From: Fodinibius saliphilus
GTDB lineage: Bacteria; Bacteroidota; Rhodothermia; Balneolales; Balneolaceae
DNA length: 64,000 nucleotides
Direction: 5' to 3'
NCBI RefSeq assembly: GCF_005869845.1
Contig: NZ_VAWF01000003.1
Location: 186,001 to 250,000, forward strand
Every line of letters begins with the position of its first letter. The first letter of the stretch is position 1. Under the pieces are notes generated by a model. That model made no database searches and had not been told where the DNA came from. It saw only the letters and a program-made list of their open reading frames with translations. The position numbers and the translations under genes were made by a program. Shown here piece by piece: positions 29,037 to 37,953 of the stretch.

Positions 29037-29924
29037 CTAATACCCGTAATGTCGAACATGACTGGGGTTCTCGCGCCATTTTTCGCGCACCTTAACATGG
29101 AGGTCGAGATATACCTTTTTATCAACAAAAGCCTGTATGACCTCCCGAGCACTTTTCCCCAGTTTTTTAATTGCTTTGCCACCTTTCCCAATGAGGATGC
29201 CCTTTTGAGATTCTCGGTTTACAATAATATCTGCACTTATATAGTCCAGGTCATCCCGCTCGTCATATTGTACAATATTGATAGTTGAAGAGTAAGGTAT
29301 TTCCTGATGATAGAGTAAAAAGAGCTGTTCGCGAATCATCTCAGCTACAAAAAAGCGCACCGGTTGTTCGCTTAGCATATCTTTTGGATAGAAGGGCGGG
29401 CCCGAAGTGATATTTTCTTTTATAGTATCCATGAGTTGTTCTAAACCCTCGCCATTGAGGGCAGAAACAAAGAGCGTATCATCAAAATCGAACTTCTCCT
29501 GGATCTCTCTAGCTACAACCTGGCACTGCTGATCTGAGGTTTTGTCGATCTTATTAATGACCAGGAAAATTTCCTTGTTTTTCATCGAAGAGAACATTTT
29601 GAAAATTCGTCCCGGTACCTTGTAATCAGTTACATCTACAATAAGCAAGATGATATCGGCATCGCGTCGGGCCCGATCCACTGTTTTCATCATCGCCTTC
29701 TGTAACTCATAGCTGGGATCGATAACCCCGGGCGTATCCAGAAAAATAATTTGTAGGTCATCTTCGGAGTGTATGCCCAGGATTTGGTGCCGGGTGGTCT
29801 GAGGTTTGTGCGTTGTGATCGAGACCTTGTTGCCCAGCATTCGATTCATCAGGGTAGATTTACCCGCATTGGGTTTGCCAATAATAGCAACGTAGCCAGA
29901 TCTGTGTTCAGGAGTATTTTCCAT
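29037..29924 (-). CDS. era: Era, ribosome-assembly GTPase
   Basis: GTPase that binds the 3' end of 16S rRNA during 30S maturation. G1 is GKPNAGKST, G3 is DTPG and G4 is NKID. The C-terminal KH domain contains GILIGKGGKAIKKLG followed by YLDLHVKVREKWR. Length (295) is typical. It lies 37 bases after pdxJ on the same strand and is probably cotranscribed. Confidence 0.97.
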   Translation of the reverse strand: MENTPEHRSGYVAIIGKPNAGKSTLMNRMLGNKVSITTHKPQTTRHQILGIHSEDDLQIIFLDTPGVIDPSYELQKAMMKTVDRARRDADIILLIVDVTDYKVPGRIFKMFSSMKNKEIFLVINKIDKTSDQQCQVVAREIQEKFDFDDTLFVSALNGEGLEQLMDTIKENITSGPPFYPKDMLSEQPVRFFVAEMIREQLFLLYHQEIPYSSTINIVQYDERDDLDYISADIIVNRESQKGILIGKGGKAIKKLGKSAREVIQAFVDKKVYLDLHVKVREKWRENPSHVRHYGY

Positions 29925-29961
29925 AGTTCGTATTTCTTAATCGCAATAGCTGCGATATCTA

Positions 29962-30699
29962 TTAGGTGGTAGTTTGTTTGGTGGTCCGCATGATATGCAA
30001 GAACTTCTGGACCGTTTCGTCCAGTCCGTGGTACAGTGCTGAGGATACCAGGGCATGACCAATACTGATATCGTGTAAGTGAGGAACCCTTTCAACAAGG
30101 GGACGCAGGTTATCAAGGTTGAGTCCATGGCCGGCATTAACCTTCATGCCCAATTCGTGAGCTTGTTTGGCTCCTGCTTTCAGTCGATCGAGTTCTTTTT
30201 GTTTCCCTTCTTCCGTTTCTGCGTTGGCATAGGTACCCGTGTGCAACTCAATGGCATCGCTACCTAATTCGGCTGCCAGCTCAATATCTTCTTCATTGGG
30301 ATCTATAAAAAGGCTTATGGCAATATCGGTATCGATGTAAGCTGGAAAAACCCGGTTCTTGAAATCATCATAGACAACTTCCATATCTAGCCCCCCTTCA
30401 GTAGTTAACTCTTCGCGGCTTTCGGGCACCAGAGTGATTAGGTCTGGGGCAACAGCCTTGCTGATTTTGATCATTTCATTAGTAGCTGCCATCTCAAAGT
30501 CTAGCGTACCGTTAACATGTTTCTTTAACCTGTGTACATCATCTGTTTTAATGTGACGGCGATCTTTGCGAAGATGAAAAACGATACCCGACGCACCGGC
30601 CTGCTCGCATACTTCTGCAGCTTCTACCGGATCCGGATATCCTTCGCCGCGTGCATTTCGCAGTGTGGCCACATGATCAACATTTACCAAAAGTTGCAT
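29962..30699 (-). CDS. pdxJ: Pyridoxine 5'-phosphate synthase PdxJ
   Basis: TIM-barrel enzyme of vitamin B6 synthesis that condenses 1-deoxyxylulose 5-phosphate with 3-amino-1-hydroxyacetone phosphate. The N terminus LLVNVDHVATLRNARG, HLRKDRRHI, ITLVPESREELTTEGGLD and VNAGHGLN are diagnostic. Length is 245. Promoter is shared in a divergent gap with the NlpC/P60 gene; a 16-bp palindrome lies just ahead of the start. Confidence 0.97.
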   Translation of the reverse strand: MQLLVNVDHVATLRNARGEGYPDPVEAAEVCEQAGASGIVFHLRKDRRHIKTDDVHRLKKHVNGTLDFEMAATNEMIKISKAVAPDLITLVPESREELTTEGGLDMEVVYDDFKNRVFPAYIDTDIAISLFIDPNEEDIELAAELGSDAIELHTGTYANAETEEGKQKELDRLKAGAKQAHELGMKVNAGHGLNLDNLRPLVERVPHLHDISIGHALVSSALYHGLDETVQKFLHIMRTTKQTTT

Positions 30700-30705
30700 A
30701 GATAA

Positions 30706-30721
30706 AAATAAGCGCTTATTT
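30706..30721. promoter_or_regulatory. 16-bp perfect palindrome upstream of pdxJ
   Basis: AAATAAGCGCTTATTT lies 6 bases ahead of the pdxJ start codon, in the divergent gap. It could be an operator for pdxJ or for the NlpC/P60 gene. No matching regulator is visible nearby. Confidence 0.35.
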
Positions 30722-30786
30722 ACAGTTGTCTTTAAACCTCTAAATATAGATCATTTAAGGGAGAGTTTAAGTCAAAAATGATATAA

Positions 30787-31380
30787 ATGATGATACGATT
30801 ACAATTAGGGGCAATAATTTTGTTGATAGGTCTGCTAGCAGGAGGTTGTGGCGTTGTGCCTCGTTCAGCAAACCCACCTGTGCAAACAATAAGTAAAGAT
30901 ACAACATCTTCTCCGAAGCCGGTTTCTTCAACATCATCTACAGAAATAGAAAAGGAGGAGGAAACATCTTCTGATTCATCCCCGCCATCTGCAATGGAAG
31001 TGTCGTCGCTTAATGAAGCAAAATCATCATTGATGAAAGCCTACCGCGAATGGAAAGGCACACCCTATCGAATTGGCGGGGAATCCAGTAAGGGTGTTGA
31101 TTGTTCAAGGTTTGTAGAAATTGTGTTTGAAGACTACATGGGAATAGACCTTCCTAACAATACGAGAACCCAACTTAATGAAGGAAAAGGTATTAGAAGG
31201 GCAGGTATTCGAACAGGAGACCTGGTGTTTTTTAAAACGGGGCGAAAAACACTACATGTGGGAGTGGCTGTTAACAGGGGCGAATTTTTACATGCTTCAA
31301 CTTCCAACGGTGTTATGATTAGCAAGTTGGGGAACAGTTATTGGCGCGAACGTTTTTTAGCAGCACGCCGTATTTTATAA
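30787..31380 (+). CDS. NlpC/P60 family lipoprotein (cell wall endopeptidase)
   Basis: Lipoprotein of 197 residues, with lipobox LAGGC (Cys21). A Ser/Thr/Glu-rich linker runs to about residue 75, followed by an NlpC/P60 domain. The catalytic Cys is in GVDCSRFV, the His in TLHVGVAV, and a polar third residue follows. Such enzymes cleave stem peptides between D-Glu and DAP (compare Spr/MepS). It is divergent from pdxJ. Confidence 0.92.
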   Translation: MMIRLQLGAIILLIGLLAGGCGVVPRSANPPVQTISKDTTSSPKPVSSTSSTEIEKEEETSSDSSPPSAMEVSSLNEAKSSLMKAYREWKGTPYRIGGESSKGVDCSRFVEIVFEDYMGIDLPNNTRTQLNEGKGIRRAGIRTGDLVFFKTGRKTLHVGVAVNRGEFLHASTSNGVMISKLGNSYWRERFLAARRIL

Positions 31381-31411
31381 TTTTATTTAATCAGGTAAAT
31401 CAATACGTATT

Positions 31412-32848
31412 ATGCGCAATTATTCAGCAGTAGTTGTAACCTTTATCTGCTTGATCTCATTTTCATTTTCAGCTTTTTCACAGTCACCTCCCAAATATAT
31501 TAAGGGTGGTCAATATTTTGATGTTGATACCCAACAGATGGTATCCAATGAGGGGATATTAGTTCGTGGCGGTCGGTTTTATGAGATAGGTGATAGACCC
31601 GTCCCAAAGAATGAGGGTGATTATGAGGTGATTACGCTTGAAGATGATGAATATATTTTAGCGGGTATTGTAGATGTTCATGCTCACTTTCGAATGGATG
31701 CCTTCGGGTCGGAAAAGGAAAATGAAATAGATGAGTTTAAATATAATTCACTCGTCTATTTGGCAAATGGGGTTACTTCTGCCTTTGCCAATGGGGTCTA
31801 CTATCCCCATATGGAGTTGGCAGCTAAAAGGTTGATCAACAGTGGTAAGTGGGCAGGACCGCGTATTTGGGCGTCAGGTCCGTATTTTGGCAGTGCTCGA
31901 CCCGATTGGAAGGATTATTCCAAAGAAGAGATATATGAACAGGTTGATCACTGGGTAAGCTTAGGCGTAGATGGTTTTAAGACCAAAGGTGGAGATCCGG
32001 AAACGGTTAAGCATTTGGTAAACAGGGCACATTATCATGGGTTGACTGTTGCCGGTCATCTTGGATCAGGATATAAAGGCACGACGAATGCGATAACGGC
32101 AATTGATGCCGGTATCGATCGCGTAGAACATATTCTCGGTGGATTTGTACTGGAGCCTGATCAATATGCTTATCCTGTTTGGAATAAAGTGGATACAACT
32201 TCGGCAGACTTTAAGAAAACAGTGCATTATTACCTTGATCACAACGTTTATTTTGATGCGACGATTAATGCGCCTGTCTATTTTACAACTCTTAAAGAAG
32301 GATTTAATTACTGGAAAAATGAAAAGGGAATGTTTACTCCCTACGTACGCAACCTTTTACCGCCTCGGGAGGAACAGAAAGGGAGTGATCTTATGGATGG
32401 ATTGTACAAGGCAATGCTACGGTCCACGAAAGCATTTTATGATGCTGGGGGAGGAGACCTGATTACCCTCGGTACTGATGCACCTACTCATGGATATTAT
32501 TTGGCAGGATTCGGGGCTCATCGCGAGATGCATGCCATGGTGATGGCCGGAATTCCTGAAAGAGCGGTGCTTAAAATTGCTTCTCAAAACGGAGCCAATG
32601 CTCTTGGGAAAGGAAGTTTGCTGGGATCTATAGAAACTGGAAAACTGGCTGATCTTTATGTAGTGAAAGGAAATCCCTTGGAAGATATTACCAATACTCG
32701 GAATGTAAAGCTGGTCATGAAGTCAGGGGAGATTTATCATCCCAATAAGCTACTTGAGCAAGTAAAAGGAAATATTGGTCCTGAAAGTGAGTTAGAGGTC
32801 GAGGACTGGTTTAAGTACCCTGAACTGATGGAGGAGGCAGGGGGTTAG
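31412..32848 (+). CDS. Secreted amidohydrolase family protein
   Basis: A metal-dependent hydrolase of 478 residues with a signal peptide (ending SFSAFSQ). The composite barrel has the metal-binding VDVHAHF motif near residue 92, a Lys in GFKTKGGD, His residues in TVAGHLG and RVEHILGG, and the Asp in LGTDAPTHG. The C terminus returns to the beta sandwich (GSLLGSIETGKLADLYVVKGNPLEDI). It resembles imidazolonepropionase/prolidase-like amidohydrolases. The substrate is unknown. A small membrane protein gene follows after one base. Confidence 0.9.
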   Translation: MRNYSAVVVTFICLISFSFSAFSQSPPKYIKGGQYFDVDTQQMVSNEGILVRGGRFYEIGDRPVPKNEGDYEVITLEDDEYILAGIVDVHAHFRMDAFGSEKENEIDEFKYNSLVYLANGVTSAFANGVYYPHMELAAKRLINSGKWAGPRIWASGPYFGSARPDWKDYSKEEIYEQVDHWVSLGVDGFKTKGGDPETVKHLVNRAHYHGLTVAGHLGSGYKGTTNAITAIDAGIDRVEHILGGFVLEPDQYAYPVWNKVDTTSADFKKTVHYYLDHNVYFDATINAPVYFTTLKEGFNYWKNEKGMFTPYVRNLLPPREEQKGSDLMDGLYKAMLRSTKAFYDAGGGDLITLGTDAPTHGYYLAGFGAHREMHAMVMAGIPERAVLKIASQNGANALGKGSLLGSIETGKLADLYVVKGNPLEDITNTRNVKLVMKSGEIYHPNKLLEQVKGNIGPESELEVEDWFKYPELMEEAGG

Positions 32849-32849
32849 C

Positions 32850-33038
32850 ATGATTATCTTTTTAGGTGCTCTTATATTAGGCATTACCTTATTGATATGG
32901 CTTTGGAAAGTGCCGATCACGAAAATGGCTAATGCCATGAAAGAAAATGGGAGTAGTGCGTTTGAGGCTTATACTATTATTACCTTATTGGTAGTTGGAC
33001 TTGCGGGAGCAGTCTATATGATCAGTCGTGTTATCTAG
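32850..33038 (+). CDS. Small membrane protein (62 residues)
   Basis: Two hydrophobic segments (about residues 2-20 and 42-60) flank a short polar loop with KMANAMKENGSSAFEAY. The start follows the amidohydrolase stop by one base, with an AGGAGG-like site inside the preceding gene, so the two are translationally linked. I do not recognise a family. Confidence 0.7.
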   Translation: MIIFLGALILGITLLIWLWKVPITKMANAMKENGSSAFEAYTIITLLVVGLAGAVYMISRVI

Positions 33039-33051
33039 GTTAGTTGCTGTG

Positions 33052-33408
33052 TTAAAAAGGGACATCGTGGTCCATATCTGACATATCGATAGTCGGTTCT
33101 TGGTCATTGAAAGGAGCCTCTTGATTGGAAGGTCCCTCTTCTCCTCGCTCTACTTTCCATGCTTTAACATCGGTGTACCAGTTGCCTTTGTATTCCCGGC
33201 TTTGGATATCAATGAAGACCGTAAGCTCTTCCCCTTCTTGTATGTTGAACTGGTCAATTTTGTCTCCCCAATGGGTGATACAGATTTTTTTGCCATATTT
33301 GCCTTGTGTTTCAAGGATAAAATCTTGCTTCTTCCACGGCCCGTTTTTGCCTTCGCCCGATTGTGCTTCAAGAATTTGTGTAACTTTGCCCTTAACCTGT
33401 AAATCCAT
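33052..33408 (-). CDS. DUF3127 domain protein
   Basis: A 118-residue protein that starts MDLQVKGKVTQILEAQSGEGKNGPWKKQ in short pieces typical of DUF3127, an OB-fold-like family common in Bacteroidota. The first 85 residues form the beta-rich domain, followed by an acidic tail ending in MDHDVPF, reminiscent of SSB-type C-terminal tips. A nucleic acid-related role is possible but unproven. Confidence 0.85.
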   Translation of the reverse strand: MDLQVKGKVTQILEAQSGEGKNGPWKKQDFILETQGKYGKKICITHWGDKIDQFNIQEGEELTVFIDIQSREYKGNWYTDVKAWKVERGEEGPSNQEAPFNDQEPTIDMSDMDHDVPF

Positions 33409-33627
33409 AGTTCTGTGTGCTCATTTTTTAATTGGTATAACCGGCACAGGATAGGCATGAACCGACTCTATATCAATAAAAAAACGCATTAATTTTTTGT
33501 TACTGGCAATGAGAACGGTAAAGGTAATATCACACTTAAATAAGTGAGGTGCTATCTATATGCCTGAAAGAATTGATCGGACTTAGGTATGCTAAAATCT
33601 TCTCATTTATAAGAACATAAACATTTA

Positions 33628-35046
33628 TTAAAAAAGTACGATAAGTTTACCTCCCCCTTTGTCGAATCTTGCTACTCTGGGATTGTATTCATGGTCATCA
33701 CCGTCTATATCATACGCCCCGAAAACTTCAAACCTTACCTTCGGATGGAATTTTGTAGTAATATGAAAAGCTATCCGGTTGTCTTTAAAGATATTCCCCA
33801 TATAAATTTCGGGTAAGTGTTTAACAACAAATCGTACTGATTCCTTGTCTTGATTATAACGGTTGAGTTGCATGTATCTTGCCGTAATATGAATTTTTTC
33901 ACTAATTCTATAGCCAAGTCCTATATCAATCAGTCTTCTTGGTTCTTGGTAGTCAAAAGCACGCTCTATAACTGATATGCTAAAATCATCGCCATATTGT
34001 CGATCATAATAGTTTTCAAAAGAGATTCTCAATTTTGGCTCAAAACGCCAAATTTTTCCATATAAAAAGACCCCTCCTTTTAAAGATCGCTGTTTTGCCA
34101 TATACATTCCTTTAAAAGGAACTCCCTTTGAAATCCTTTTAGTTGCAGTATAATCCATATATCCATAAACACCGCCTACAAATGATGAGTAACGGACACT
34201 TAGTAACCCGTTTATTAGATATAAGTTTTTGGTCTCTTCAAAAAAGAACTGTTCATCAATTCGATCGGTAACGTCATATTTTATTTTCGGTTGATATATG
34301 AAGGAAAGATCCCAGTTGTACCACTTGTCTTTCGGAGCGGTCCATCTGCCTAAGATGAAAAAACTAGGGGTGGTAATTTCTTTTTCAATTTTTCTATTTT
34401 CTTCACCGGTAGGTGGTAGATTATTTCCGGCAGTATTTACTAAATTGTTGTAATAATCTTGGAATGTATAATCCAGACGTACATTGCCAACTGGACCTAA
34501 ATCTCTGCGGTAAGATACCGTAAAGTCCATATCTTTTTTGTATTCACTAATAGTATTTGAAAGCGATATTGAGTTCTTTTTTCCAATATTCAGTTTGTAT
34601 TCAAATTCAAACAATGCACGGTTTGCTCTCGCATGTTGCTGTAAATAGGTGTGTAACCCAATTCTGGATCTACTTGTCAATTTACTTTCACTATGCAATT
34701 CTGAGTAGACGGCCCATGTTGCTTTCTTATAACTGGCAAACCTGCTTCTAAAACCAAGACCATTTTTATGCCACGCATATTGGTCTCCAAAGCTAAACTC
34801 TTGGTTCATCATGTCTAACTCATATTCTCTATGTCCACGCCTTGTATATACCCGGGTAAATCCCCGGTCATAGAAAGAATCACCAAAAGCATGACTCTTG
34901 TCCATGATTTGTAAACGATGATTGAAAGTCCAGTCAATGTTTGATGCATGCGGTAATTTTGTGTACAAATATTGAGAGTATGCTGGGAGTGTACAAAAAG
35001 CGGTAGTTATTATAACGGTTAATAGCTTGATCAGTTTACTAGACAT
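33628..35046 (-). CDS. Outer-membrane-like beta-strand-rich protein, unrecognised
   Basis: About 472 residues from the ATG at 35046, with a signal peptide (ending TLPAYSQ). The rest is dense in aromatic, alternating strands (for example RLDYTFQDYYNNL, SLSNTISEYKKDMDFTVSYRR), and it ends with a hydrophobic strand (GGGKLIVLF). This is the pattern of an outer membrane beta-barrel. I do not recognise a named family. A GTG at 35070 is a less likely start. Confidence 0.7.
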   Translation of the reverse strand: MSSKLIKLLTVIITTAFCTLPAYSQYLYTKLPHASNIDWTFNHRLQIMDKSHAFGDSFYDRGFTRVYTRRGHREYELDMMNQEFSFGDQYAWHKNGLGFRSRFASYKKATWAVYSELHSESKLTSRSRIGLHTYLQQHARANRALFEFEYKLNIGKKNSISLSNTISEYKKDMDFTVSYRRDLGPVGNVRLDYTFQDYYNNLVNTAGNNLPPTGEENRKIEKEITTPSFFILGRWTAPKDKWYNWDLSFIYQPKIKYDVTDRIDEQFFFEETKNLYLINGLLSVRYSSFVGGVYGYMDYTATKRISKGVPFKGMYMAKQRSLKGGVFLYGKIWRFEPKLRISFENYYDRQYGDDFSISVIERAFDYQEPRRLIDIGLGYRISEKIHITARYMQLNRYNQDKESVRFVVKHLPEIYMGNIFKDNRIAFHITTKFHPKVRFEVFGAYDIDGDDHEYNPRVARFDKGGGKLIVLF

Positions 35047-35070
35047 GCCATGGTTTTCTTTAAATTTCAC

Positions 35071-35495
35071 TTGGGTTTTCTCTAAGAATTTAGCTACGGA
35101 TAAATTATTTTTACTTTTGTTTTAAGTACGTAATCCTAAATATTTGTAGCTGCTCTAAAAGCTTAGCCCGGATATATATTAATGAAGTGAGTGGTAAGGA
35201 TATAGTTCTATAAAATTGTTAAGTGGTATTTGAGTTTTATGGACTATGACTAGGATATATGACCATAGTACAGTATGAAGCCTGCTATAAAAATTTTGCT
35301 AAAAATAGAGACATAAAGGAGAATTGTAAAAAACAATCTCCCAGCTTTTGGGTATCCTAATAGAGTTCTTTGTGTGATGTAAGCTAATTTTTAGCAATTT
35401 AATATTCCTAAAAAACTCAGAAAAATTAATCCCTCCGTTATTAACTTCAAATTATTCCAAGGTATTCTTTTTAAATCCTATCATCCTAATATTTT
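35071..35495. other. Gene-free AT-rich interval
   Basis: Over 400 bases without a credible gene. It holds the upstream region of the preceding outer-membrane-like gene and an imperfect stem near 35318-35343 (GGAGaATTG/CAATCTCC). Nothing else is evident. Confidence 0.4.
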
Positions 35496-35529
35496 AAAAG
35501 GGACACTAGCAGTTGTTAGTGTCCCTTTT
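35496..35529. terminator. Bidirectional terminator behind the prolyl oligopeptidase gene
   Basis: 13-bp stem AAAAGGGACACTA/TAGTGTCCCTTTT (35496-35508 with 35517-35529), with an 8-base loop and T-rich flanks on both strands. It serves the minus-strand peptidase gene that ends at 35608. Confidence 0.8.
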
Positions 35530-35607
35530 TACTTTCTTTGCGCCGGCAATAATCCCATTTTCTAAAAATGCCAGCTCTTTTGAAATAATCAGCTTTGCTG
35601 TATCTGC

Positions 35608-37749
35608 TTAGTTGTCCGGTTGGCTATCCATATTATACAGCGTAAAGGAAAAGATATCTGTGAGCTGTTTAATCGTTTTACTTGTTGGCGTTCCGGCCCC
35701 ATGTCCGGCGCGTGTTTCGATACGGATCATTACAGGAGTATTCCCGGTATGGTACTCTTGCAGACGAGCCGCAAATTTAAAGGAGTGAGCAGGAACCACA
35801 CGGTCATCATGATCTGCGGTAGTTACAAGAGTAGCAGGAAAGCTGGTACCTTCTTCCAGATTATGATAGGGTGAGTATCCGTAAAGGTATTCAAACATCT
35901 CTTTGGAATCATCGGCACGTCCATAATCAGAGGCCCATGCTGCTCCAATAGTAAATTTGTGGTAACGCAGCATATCCAGTACACCAACCTGTGGAATGGC
36001 AACTTGGGCAAGGTCAGGGCGCTGGGTCATGGTAGCACCAACCAGCAGACCACCGTTAGAACCACCCATAATAGCTAGCTTATCGGAGCTGGTGTAGTCT
36101 TCAGCTTTAAGGTATTCTCCTGCTGCAATGAAATCATCAAATACATTCTGTTTCTCCATTTTGGTTCCGGCTTTATGCCAGCTTTCTCCATATTCTCCGC
36201 CACCGCGTAAATTTGCCATCGCAAAAACGCCGCCCATCTCCAACCATGATATCCATCGGGTGCTGAAAGAGGGGGTCAGGCTAATATTAAATCCACCGTA
36301 GCCATAGAGCAGGGTAGGGTTATTACCATTTAGCTCAACTCCTTTTCTATGGACGATAAACATCGGAATTTCCGTACCGTCCTTACTTTCATAGAATACC
36401 TGCTTGGTTTCATACTGATCAGGATGAAAAGCAACGTCGGGTTGCTCGTAAAGTTCAGAAGTGCCTGATTCAATATCATACCGAAAAACTGTGCTGGGAT
36501 AGGTAAAAGAGGTGAAGGTATAATAGAGTTCGGTGTCTTCGGACTCTCCTCCAAAGCCCCTGGCCGATCCTATGGCAGGTAGATCTATATCCCGCACATG
36601 CTCGCCATCCAAAGTAAGCTGTTTTACTTTAGATTTAGCATCTTCAAGATAATTCAGGAACAGGTACCCCCCCGCAGTAGAAGCACTGTTAAGTACATGT
36701 TCTGATTCGGAGATGAGGGTATCCCAGCTTTCGGGATTGGGTTTATCGATAGTAGTTTCAGCAATACGATAGTTTTGGGCATTCAGGTTGGTATAAATGA
36801 GCAATCGGTCTCCCTCGCTGTGTAGTACGCTATGGTTATTTTCAAAGTTGTCTACGAACTGCACAAAATCGCCATCGGGATCTTCGAGGTCCTTAATATA
36901 CAGTTCATTACCGCTGGTGCCTTTCCAGGGAGAGAGGACCAGGAAACGTTCATCTTCGGTAAGTCCTGCAGAAATACCGCGTCGCTGAATATCGCCCCCA
37001 AATACTACGCGATCTTCAGATTGCTGGGTACCAATTTTGTGAAAATAGACCTTTTGATTTTTATTAGCAGCGGTAAGGGCTTCACCCTCTTTGGGACGTT
37101 CATAACTGCTGTAGTAAAATCCTTCAGTGCCTTTCCAGGAGATGCCTGTGAATTTTAAATCTGTTAACGTATCACCGACCACTTCTTTGGTTTCGGTATC
37201 AAGGGTGATTGCTTTACGCCAGTCTGATCCACCATCAGAGATAAGGTAAGTCATCAGAGAGCCATCATTAGAGAAGGAAGTGCCGGCCATAGAAATCGTG
37301 CCATCCTCAGAAAAGTTGTTGGGGTTCAAAAATACTTCTTCCTTGTCACTATTCAGATCTTTGGTACGGTAATATACACTTTGGTCCTGCAGGCCGTCAT
37401 TCTTGTAGTAATAATAGTATTCTCCGTGTTTGTCGGGGGCACTTATTTTTTCGTAATTAATAAGATTTTTAACCGTTTTTTTAACCTCAGCTCGAAATGG
37501 TATGTCATTGAGATAAGAAAAAGTGACTTTGTTTTGGGCCTCTACCCACGTTTCAGTCTCTTCAGCATTATCATTCTCAAGCCAGCGATAGGGGTCAGGT
37601 ACCTCTGTACCAAAATAAGTATCAACAGTATCTACTTTTTTGGTATCCGGATATTGGATGTCGGAGGCTGAAGGGCCTTTCTGTTGGGTGCAACTAAACA
37701 CGAAAGCAACAATTAAGAAAAGAAAAGGGAGCCGAATTTTGCTCTGCAT
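35608..37749 (-). CDS. Prolyl oligopeptidase (S9A), lipoprotein
   Basis: A 713-residue serine peptidase. The N terminus is a lipoprotein signal (FVFSC). It begins the enzyme with DTYFGTEVPDPYRWLE, then a seven-bladed propeller, then the hydrolase domain with GGSNGGLLVGA (catalytic Ser), DHDDRVVPAHSFK (Asp) and RAGHGAG (His). The order and the MANLRGGGEYGESWH motif are diagnostic for prolyl oligopeptidase, which cleaves short proline-containing peptides. Membrane-anchored periplasmic location is inferred. Confidence 0.95.
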   Translation of the reverse strand: MQSKIRLPFLFLIVAFVFSCTQQKGPSASDIQYPDTKKVDTVDTYFGTEVPDPYRWLENDNAEETETWVEAQNKVTFSYLNDIPFRAEVKKTVKNLINYEKISAPDKHGEYYYYYKNDGLQDQSVYYRTKDLNSDKEEVFLNPNNFSEDGTISMAGTSFSNDGSLMTYLISDGGSDWRKAITLDTETKEVVGDTLTDLKFTGISWKGTEGFYYSSYERPKEGEALTAANKNQKVYFHKIGTQQSEDRVVFGGDIQRRGISAGLTEDERFLVLSPWKGTSGNELYIKDLEDPDGDFVQFVDNFENNHSVLHSEGDRLLIYTNLNAQNYRIAETTIDKPNPESWDTLISESEHVLNSASTAGGYLFLNYLEDAKSKVKQLTLDGEHVRDIDLPAIGSARGFGGESEDTELYYTFTSFTYPSTVFRYDIESGTSELYEQPDVAFHPDQYETKQVFYESKDGTEIPMFIVHRKGVELNGNNPTLLYGYGGFNISLTPSFSTRWISWLEMGGVFAMANLRGGGEYGESWHKAGTKMEKQNVFDDFIAAGEYLKAEDYTSSDKLAIMGGSNGGLLVGATMTQRPDLAQVAIPQVGVLDMLRYHKFTIGAAWASDYGRADDSKEMFEYLYGYSPYHNLEEGTSFPATLVTTADHDDRVVPAHSFKFAARLQEYHTGNTPVMIRIETRAGHGAGTPTSKTIKQLTDIFSFTLYNMDSQPDN

Positions 37750-37953
37750 AACAGCGGAAATTTTAAGTTGTTGTCGGTGATTAAAAACTAATACAAAATA
37801 GGTAATAAGGGGAAAAGTGCAATTACTGATCGTAAAAGCTTGTTTCAGGAGCCCTTATATTAACAACCTTTAATTATAAGGAGACAAGACTTTTGATAGC
37901 AGGGTTGTTATCTTTTTGATAGAGTAATTGCCGAACCTTATAACTATGAAATT

